64,000 bases of DNA from Thauera sp. JM12B12 (GTDB lineage: Bacteria; Pseudomonadota; Gammaproteobacteria; Burkholderiales; Rhodocyclaceae): the NCBI RefSeq assembly GCF_039614725.1, contig NZ_CP154859.1:3100001-3164000 (forward strand), in the 5' to 3' direction. The first letter of the stretch is position 1. Every line of letters begins with the position of its first letter. This document shows, piece after piece, positions 59,387-64,000 of this stretch. The translations under genes were made by a program, and so were the position numbers. The notes beneath the pieces were generated by a model. It was not told where the DNA came from. It ran no database searches and worked only from the letters and a program-made list of their open reading frames with translations.

Positions 59387-59895
59387 TTGGCACGCTCCTC
59401 GGTGGTGTGGGAATGGGACACGTGGGGATGCGAGGGGGGCGCGCCGAAGCAGCCCAGCAGTGCGGCCAGGGCCGACAGCAGCGAGGTGAATGAGATGAAG
59501 GCGTACATGCCGCTGCGCGGGATCGACAGCGCCTGGCTGATCTCCTGGATCTCGCTGGCCTCGATCGCGGCGTTGAAGAATTCGTAGGCGATCAGCAGCA
59601 GCACCAGGGTCATCAGCAGCGCGATCAGCCGGTGCCACCACGCCATTGCGGGCTTCATCAGGTACTTGTCGAACAGGTCCACCGCCAGGTGTCCGCGCGC
59701 AGCGGTCAGCAGCGGCAGGCCGCAGAACACCATGATCGCCATCAGGTGCTCGGTGGCGTCGTGGGCGCCGAAGACGGGGGTGCCGAACAGCCGGCGACCG
59801 ATGACGTCGGCAAAGGTGAGCAGGACCATGCCCAGCAGCGTGAGGATGAGCAGCGCCTCGACGCCCTTGCGGAGGCGGGACAGATACGCGTCCAT
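59383..59895 (-). CDS. TRAP transporter small permease subunit (DctQ-like)
   Basis: 170 residues with four membrane helices. LLTFADVIGRRLFGTPVFGAHDATEHL near 22-48 is the family motif, in which helix 2 follows the Arg-rich loop, and AMAWWHRLIALLMTLVLLLIA forms helix 3. It partners with the large subunit, whose start overlaps its end. The C-terminus is extended by about 25 residues with a His/Ser-rich tail, slightly longer than usual. A 59-base gap separates it from dctP. Confidence 0.88.
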   Translation of the reverse strand: MDAYLSRLRKGVEALLILTLLGMVLLTFADVIGRRLFGTPVFGAHDATEHLMAIMVFCGLPLLTAARGHLAVDLFDKYLMKPAMAWWHRLIALLMTLVLLLIAYEFFNAAIEASEIQEISQALSIPRSGMYAFISFTSLLSALAALLGCFGAPPSHPHVSHSHTTEERAK

Positions 59896-59954
59896 GTGAT
59901 TCTCCTTGTGGGTGTGGCCGGCCGGAGCCGGCCACGTCCGGGATCAGCGGGCGA

Positions 59955-60992
59955 TCAGTTGCCGGCGTGGGACTTGTAGCGCTGCTCGAAGAACTCGAGC
60001 ATCTCCATCGGCTTGTCGACACCGTAGCTCGGGCCTTCGGCCGCCCAGTCGGCGAGCATGCGCTCGCGCACCGCGCCGATGCGCTCGAACAACGCCTCCG
60101 AGGGCGCGTTGAAGCTGTGGCCCTCGGCGCGCAGCTTGGCCTCGCCGGCCTGGTTCTGCACATCGAAGCGCTGGCCCCACAGGCGCGACAGCTTCTCGCC
60201 CGACACGCTCATGATCGCCTTGCGGTCGGCCTCGGAGAGCTTGTTCCACTTGCCCTCGTTGATGGCGATGAAGAAGGACGCATCGTAGAAGCCGCCGGGG
60301 ACGATGGTGTGATGCTTGAGCTTTTCCTCGACGCGGAAGTTGATCACCGACTCGATGGTGTGCAGCGAGGCATCGACCACGCCGCTTTCGAGCAGCTCGT
60401 AGGCCTTCGGGCCCGGCCCGGCGACGGGCACCGCGCCGAGGTCCTCGAGCAGGCGCTTCTGGATCGGGCCGCCCATGCGCACCTTCTGGTTCTTGAGGTC
60501 GTCGGGCTCGATGATGTTCTTGCTGCCGTGATGGATCTGGCCGCCGCCGAAGAGGCCGACGCCGAGCATGACCACGCCCTCGAAGGCCGGCTTGCCGGCG
60601 AGGTACTTCTCGTAGGTCTCCCACAGCGCCACCGAGGAGGCTTCCGCGTTGGTGCCGATGAAGGGCATCTCCGAGAACCACAGCGCCTTGAAGCGATCGG
60701 GCTCGTAGGTGAAGTTGCCCCAGGTGATGTCGGCGATGCCCTTGCGCGCCAGCTCCCAGTGCTGGGCGGGGCCGCCGACCGGCTTGGGCAGGATGCGGAC
60801 GTCGACGCGGCCCTCGGTGACGCGCTTGACGTCCTCGATCCAGGGCTGGAAGACCTCGGGGGTCAGGAAGTGGGTGGGCGACACCCAGCTCGACATGGTC
60901 AGGGTGGTGGCGGCCTGGGCGGCCGGCATGCCGGCGCCGGTGGCGATGACGAAGCCGGCGGACAGGGTAGCCAGGAGTTTGCTGAGTTTCAT
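59955..60992 (-). CDS. TRAP transporter substrate-binding protein (DctP-like)
   Basis: 345 residues with a signal peptide cut after AQA at about 27. The periplasmic protein shows TLTMSSWVSPTHFLTPEVFQPW, then GIADITWGNFTY, VRMGGPIQKRLLEDLGAVPV and the family Arg region that binds a carboxylate. FWxxG-type signatures of other subfamilies are not seen. It captures a carboxylate-type ligand for the DctQM channel; identity unknown. GGAGG is seven bases from the ATG. It lies 18 bases after the M20 hydrolase gene. Confidence 0.92.
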   Translation of the reverse strand: MKLSKLLATLSAGFVIATGAGMPAAQAATTLTMSSWVSPTHFLTPEVFQPWIEDVKRVTEGRVDVRILPKPVGGPAQHWELARKGIADITWGNFTYEPDRFKALWFSEMPFIGTNAEASSVALWETYEKYLAGKPAFEGVVMLGVGLFGGGQIHHGSKNIIEPDDLKNQKVRMGGPIQKRLLEDLGAVPVAGPGPKAYELLESGVVDASLHTIESVINFRVEEKLKHHTIVPGGFYDASFFIAINEGKWNKLSEADRKAIMSVSGEKLSRLWGQRFDVQNQAGEAKLRAEGHSFNAPSEALFERIGAVRERMLADWAAEGPSYGVDKPMEMLEFFEQRYKSHAGN

Positions 60993-61010
60993 GTTGCCTC
61001 CGTACAGGGT

Positions 61011-62228
61011 TTAGTTATGGAAATACTGCTCGACCAGGCCGACCCACAGCCGGGCGCCCACCGCGAGGCAGGCATCGTTGAAATCGTAGTGCGGGTTGTG
61101 AACCATGCAGCCGCCCGCCCACTTGCCGTCGGCGTGGCCGTTGTCGCCGTTGCCGACCAGCACGTAGCAGCCCGGCACGCGCTCGAGCAGGAAGGCGAAA
61201 TCCTCGCTGCCGGTGAGCGGCTGGGCATCGGCGAACACATGTGCGGCGCCGAAGGTCCTGCGTGCGACATCGACCGCGAAGGCGGTCGGCCCGGCGGCGT
61301 TGATCAGCACCGGGTAGCCGCGCTCGTAGCGGATCTCGCTGGTGCAGCCGTAGGCGCGCGCCTGGTTCTCGGCCAGTTCGCGGATACGCTGCTCGACGAG
61401 GTTGCGGACGTCGGGGTCGAGGGTGCGCACGCTGAGCTCGAGTTCGGCGGTCTCGCCGATCACGTTGTAGGCCGAGCCCGCCTGCATGCGCCCGACGCTG
61501 ATCACCGCGGCGAGGTTGGGATTGACGTTGCGACCGACGATGGATTGCAGCCCGAGCACGGTCGCCGCCGCCGGCAGGGTCGGATCCACCGCCATGTGCG
61601 GCATGCCGCCATGGCCGCCGCGGCCGACGAAGCGGATCAGCACCTTGTCCGAGGAGGCCATGAAGGCGCCCGGACGAACGTGGACCTCGCCGACCGGGAT
61701 GCCCGGGAAGTTGTGCATGCCGAAGATGGCGTCGCAGGGGAAGCGCTCGAACAAGCCTTCGTCGATCATGCGCCGCGCGCCACCGCCGCCGCCGAGTTCC
61801 TCGGCGGGCTGGAAGATCAGCACCAGCGTGCCATTGCCCGCCAGCAGACCCTTGCGCGCGCGCTCGGCCAACGCCTGGGCGGCACCGAGCAGCATCGCGG
61901 TGTGGCCGTCGTGGCCGCAGCCGTGCATCTTGCCCGGGATGACGCTCGCCCACGGCAGGCCGGTCATCTCCTGCACCGGGATGGCGTCCATGTCGGCGCG
62001 CAGCCCGATGGTGCGCCCGCTGCCGTCGCCGACGCGCAGCACGCCCACCACACCGGTGACGGCGATGCCGGTGTGCACCTCGTAGCCCCAGGCGCGCAGC
62101 CGCTCGGCCACCAGCGCGCTGGTGGCGTGCTCCTCGAAGCCGAGCTCCGGGTTGCGGTGGATGGCATGGCGCCACACCTTCATCTGCTCGGTATCGATCT
62201 CGGGCGCAACAGCTGCTTGGGTGCTCAT
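61011..62228 (-). CDS. M20-family amidohydrolase (aminoacylase/IAA-amino-acid hydrolase type)
   Basis: 405 residues from ATG 62228 (GGTGAG upstream); a TTG at 62240 would add four residues. Metal-binding motifs of M20D enzymes: AIHRNPELGFEE, GLRADMDAIPVQE, MHGCGHDGHTAMLLGAA and the QPAEELGGGGG loop with the catalytic Glu, then FVGRGGHGGMPH and GSEDFAFLLE near the end. They hydrolyse N-acyl or N-carbamoyl amino acids. First gene of an operon with dctPQM; this suggests that the imported ligand is an amide that is cleaved inside the cell. Confidence 0.9.
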   Translation of the reverse strand: MSTQAAVAPEIDTEQMKVWRHAIHRNPELGFEEHATSALVAERLRAWGYEVHTGIAVTGVVGVLRVGDGSGRTIGLRADMDAIPVQEMTGLPWASVIPGKMHGCGHDGHTAMLLGAAQALAERARKGLLAGNGTLVLIFQPAEELGGGGGARRMIDEGLFERFPCDAIFGMHNFPGIPVGEVHVRPGAFMASSDKVLIRFVGRGGHGGMPHMAVDPTLPAAATVLGLQSIVGRNVNPNLAAVISVGRMQAGSAYNVIGETAELELSVRTLDPDVRNLVEQRIRELAENQARAYGCTSEIRYERGYPVLINAAGPTAFAVDVARRTFGAAHVFADAQPLTGSEDFAFLLERVPGCYVLVGNGDNGHADGKWAGGCMVHNPHYDFNDACLAVGARLWVGLVEQYFHN

Positions 62229-62247
62229 CTGGCTCACCAATAGAATT

Positions 62248-62272
62248 AGTTCATGTCCAGATATTAAGAACT
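62248..62272. promoter_or_regulatory. Putative LysR operator between divergent M20 and LysR genes
   Basis: AGTTC at 62248-62252 and GAACT at 62268-62272 are inverted repeats with a 15-base AT-rich spacer, in the 107-base gap between the divergent genes. The size fits a LysR T-N11-A type site. Arms are only 5 bases long, so this is tentative. Confidence 0.4.
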
Positions 62273-62335
62273 TGATGCGAACACCGTAAGGCGATATTTT
62301 TTCGTGGATGACAACCAGGAGAGTTCATTAAGCCC

Positions 62336-63250
62336 ATGAAGGACCACCAGTTGCGAGCGCTCGTGCAGGTGGCGGATAGCGGCTCGATCCGCGCCGCGGC
62401 GCGGGCGATGAACCTGAGCCAGAGCGCCTTGACCAAGGCGCTGCGCGAGCTGGAGGAGGATGTCGGCGCCGAGCTGCTGCAACGTAGCTACAAGGGCATC
62501 GGCTTCACGCCCGAAGGCACCGCACTGCTGATTCGTGCCCGCCTCGTGCTGGCGACGATCGAGAAAGCACGCGCCGAGATCCGCCAGATGCGCGGCGGCG
62601 CGGGCGCACACGTCAAGGCGGCGATCACCCCGCTGGTCACGGCAACCGTGATGCCACGGGTACTGGCCGCGTTCCGCAAGGCGCAGCCGGAAGCCGAACT
62701 CACCTTCCACGAGGGGCTGCTGGTGACGGCCCTGCCCGGGCTGATCGAGGGCACCCTCGATTTCGCGGTCGCGCTCGCCTCGCCTCAGGATCTGCCCTAC
62801 GAGATCGAGTTCGAACCGCTGACCGACATCGAGGCCATCCCCTTCGTGAACCTCGGCCATCCCCTTGCCGAGGCGCGCGACTGGGCGGCGGTCGCCGGCG
62901 CCGAATGGGTGCTGAACCTGAGCGCCGGGAGCCAGAGCATGAACCTGGTCGGCTGGCTCGAACAGCATGGCCTGCCGGCGCCGAGCCGCATCCTGCACTG
63001 CTCGTCGCCCTTCCTGATCCTCGAGCTCGCCCGCCGCAACGAGCTGATCGGCTACGGGCCAAAGGTGCTGATCACCGATCCGCAGGTCGGCGTCGGCCTG
63101 CGCCCGCTGCCGCTTCAGCCGCTGCCGCCCACCATGCCGCTTGGCCTGCTGACCCAGCGCGGGGTGCCGCTCGGCAGCGCGGCGAAGAAGCTCGCCAACC
63201 TGTTCCGCCGCGAACTCGAAGCCCGGCGACCGGCCGCGACACAGCCCTGA
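62336..63250 (+). CDS. LysR-family regulator of the M20-TRAP operon
   Basis: 304 residues. The N-terminal HTH has LRALVQVADSGSIRAAARAM and LSQSALTKALRELEE, followed by VGAELLQRSYKGIGFTPEG. The effector domain follows the LysR substrate-binding fold. It is divergent from the M20 hydrolase, and the short shared gap makes it the obvious regulator of that operon. Its effector is probably the transported ligand or its hydrolysis product. Confidence 0.85.
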   Translation: MKDHQLRALVQVADSGSIRAAARAMNLSQSALTKALRELEEDVGAELLQRSYKGIGFTPEGTALLIRARLVLATIEKARAEIRQMRGGAGAHVKAAITPLVTATVMPRVLAAFRKAQPEAELTFHEGLLVTALPGLIEGTLDFAVALASPQDLPYEIEFEPLTDIEAIPFVNLGHPLAEARDWAAVAGAEWVLNLSAGSQSMNLVGWLEQHGLPAPSRILHCSSPFLILELARRNELIGYGPKVLITDPQVGVGLRPLPLQPLPPTMPLGLLTQRGVPLGSAAKKLANLFRRELEARRPAATQP

Positions 63251-63272
63251 ACCGCCCCCCGCACGCCCAGCC

Positions 63273-64000
63273 TCAGCCCTCCCAGTAGCCCTCGCGCTGG
63301 TAGATCGCCTTCAGGTGGTCGATGAAGCGGCGCACCTTGGCCGGCAGGTGGCGCTGCTGCGGATACACCGCCTGGATGTCGTAGCTCGGTACCGCGAACT
63401 CGTCGAGCACGGTGACCAGCTCGCCGCGCTTGAGCTCGGCTTGGATCTCCCAGGTCGAGCGCCAGCCCACGCCCAAGCCCTGCTTCACCCAGCCATAGAG
63501 CAGTTCGCCGTCGTTGCAGGCGAGGTCGCCCTCGACGCGCACCGCGAACAGCTTGCCCTCGCGCAGGAAGGACCAGCCGCGCTGCTGGCCGCCGGCGAGG
63601 TTGAAGGCGAGGCAGTTGTGGCGGACCAGGTCCTCGGGCTGGCGCGGGATGCCGTGGCGCTCGAAATAGTCGGGCGTGCCGCACACCACGCGGCGGTTGG
63701 GGAACAGGCGCACGGCGACGTAGTTGGGGTCGGTGACCTCGCCGATGCGGATCGCCATGTCGTAGCCCTCGCGCACCAGATCGACCACGCTGTCGGTGAA
63801 GTTGAACGACATGCGCAGCTCGGGATGCTGGGCCCTGAACGCAGTCGCGTGCGGGGCAACGTGGCGGCGGCCGAAGGCGGCCGGCGCGGAGACGACGAGG
63901 TGGCCGCGCACCAGGTCGCGCCCGGCGCTGACCGCACGCTCGATCTCGTCGAATTCGCGCAGCAGGCTGCGGCTCTGGTCGAGGAACTGCTCGCCCAGCT
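63273..64000 (-). CDS. LysR-family regulator, N-terminus beyond the right edge
   Basis: At least 242 residues of the C-terminal part of a LysR protein, without its HTH, which lies outside the window. FLDQSRSLLREFDEIERAV is the linker helix, then GRDLVRGHLVVSAPAAFGRRH, and the regulatory domain with DLVREGYDMAIRIGE, VCGTPDYFERHG and LLYGWVKQGLGVGW. The pattern is that of LysR members with the DsdC/PecT-like subgroup, regulating unknown genes. It converges on the preceding LysR with 22 bases between them. Confidence 0.85.
   Translation of the reverse strand, partial: LGEQFLDQSRSLLREFDEIERAVSAGRDLVRGHLVVSAPAAFGRRHVAPHATAFRAQHPELRMSFNFTDSVVDLVREGYDMAIRIGEVTDPNYVAVRLFPNRRVVCGTPDYFERHGIPRQPEDLVRHNCLAFNLAGGQQRGWSFLREGKLFAVRVEGDLACNDGELLYGWVKQGLGVGWRSTWEIQAELKRGELVTVLDEFAVPSYDIQAVYPQQRHLPAKVRRFIDHLKAIYQREGYWEG

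Overview
The window looks like chromosomal DNA of a high-GC (by eye close to 70%) betaproteobacterium, most likely Rhodocyclales/Zoogloeaceae (Thauera or Azoarcus relatives). This is an inference from strong GC bias at third codon positions, a membrane cytochrome-type urate oxidase (PuuD), a PEP-CTERM protein, a TRAP transporter and the style of the chemotaxis locus. No rRNA, tRNA, CRISPR array, insertion-sequence transposase or phage module was seen.

Layout. (1) 1-299: start of an exported protein running off the left edge. (2) 636-4243: ABC importer of the nucleoside/BMP class (ATPase plus two permeases, no binding protein in view). (3) 4349-7063: LytS-like 5TM-PAS-PAS-GGDEF-EAL protein. 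(4) 7078-9332: two glutathione-transferase-fold proteins and a UspA protein. (5) 9354-24323: purine catabolism block: LysR, uraH, puuD, uraD, puuE, alc, allA, class II aldolase, tautomerase, a chemoreceptor with its own sigma-28-like promoter, an internally deleted uracil-xanthine permease, xdhC, guanine deaminase, a second LysR and glutamate dehydrogenase. (6) 24388-34875: accessory stretch on mixed strands: YadGH-like ABC pair, PEP-CTERM protein, PIN-domain remnant, MmeI-like restriction-modification enzyme, RHH/RelE-type toxin-antitoxin pair with a perfect operator, LeuE-like exporter, GlcG/HbpS protein, remains of a sensor kinase/response regulator pair, and a membrane-anchored TIR protein. 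(7) 35073-38956: xdhA-xdhB. (8) 39126-42146: Cache-PAS-PAS-GGDEF-EAL protein. (9) 42470-54628: chemotaxis operon cheY, MCP-like protein, STAS, cheA, mcp, cheW, mcp, cheD, cheR, cheB, preceded by a sigma-28-like promoter. (10) 54659-57964: EamA transporter, NCS1 permease, and a 5'-truncated second uracil-xanthine permease. (11) 58094-64000: M20 amidohydrolase plus dctPQM-type TRAP operon under a divergent LysR, then a partial LysR.

How it fits together. Guanine is deaminated to xanthine (guanine deaminase), xanthine is oxidised to urate (XdhAB with maturation factor XdhC), and urate is taken through 5-hydroxyisourate (PuuD), OHCU (UraH), allantoin (UraD), allantoate (PuuE), ureidoglycolate (Alc) and finally glyoxylate plus urea (AllA). 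Uptake candidates are the ABC importer, the NCS1 permease and two NAT/NCS2 permeases, both of which look damaged. Urease is not in the window.

The most notable items for follow-up are: a CheZ-like FQDxTxQ motif in the C-terminus of an MCP-like protein beside cheY in a locus without cheZ; two neighbouring receptors sharing about 1.1 kb of almost identical DNA with no length change; matched lesions in both NAT permeases; a kinase/regulator deletion scar; the standalone TIR-TM protein; and REPIN-like doublets, with one truncation ending exactly at a palindromic repeat.
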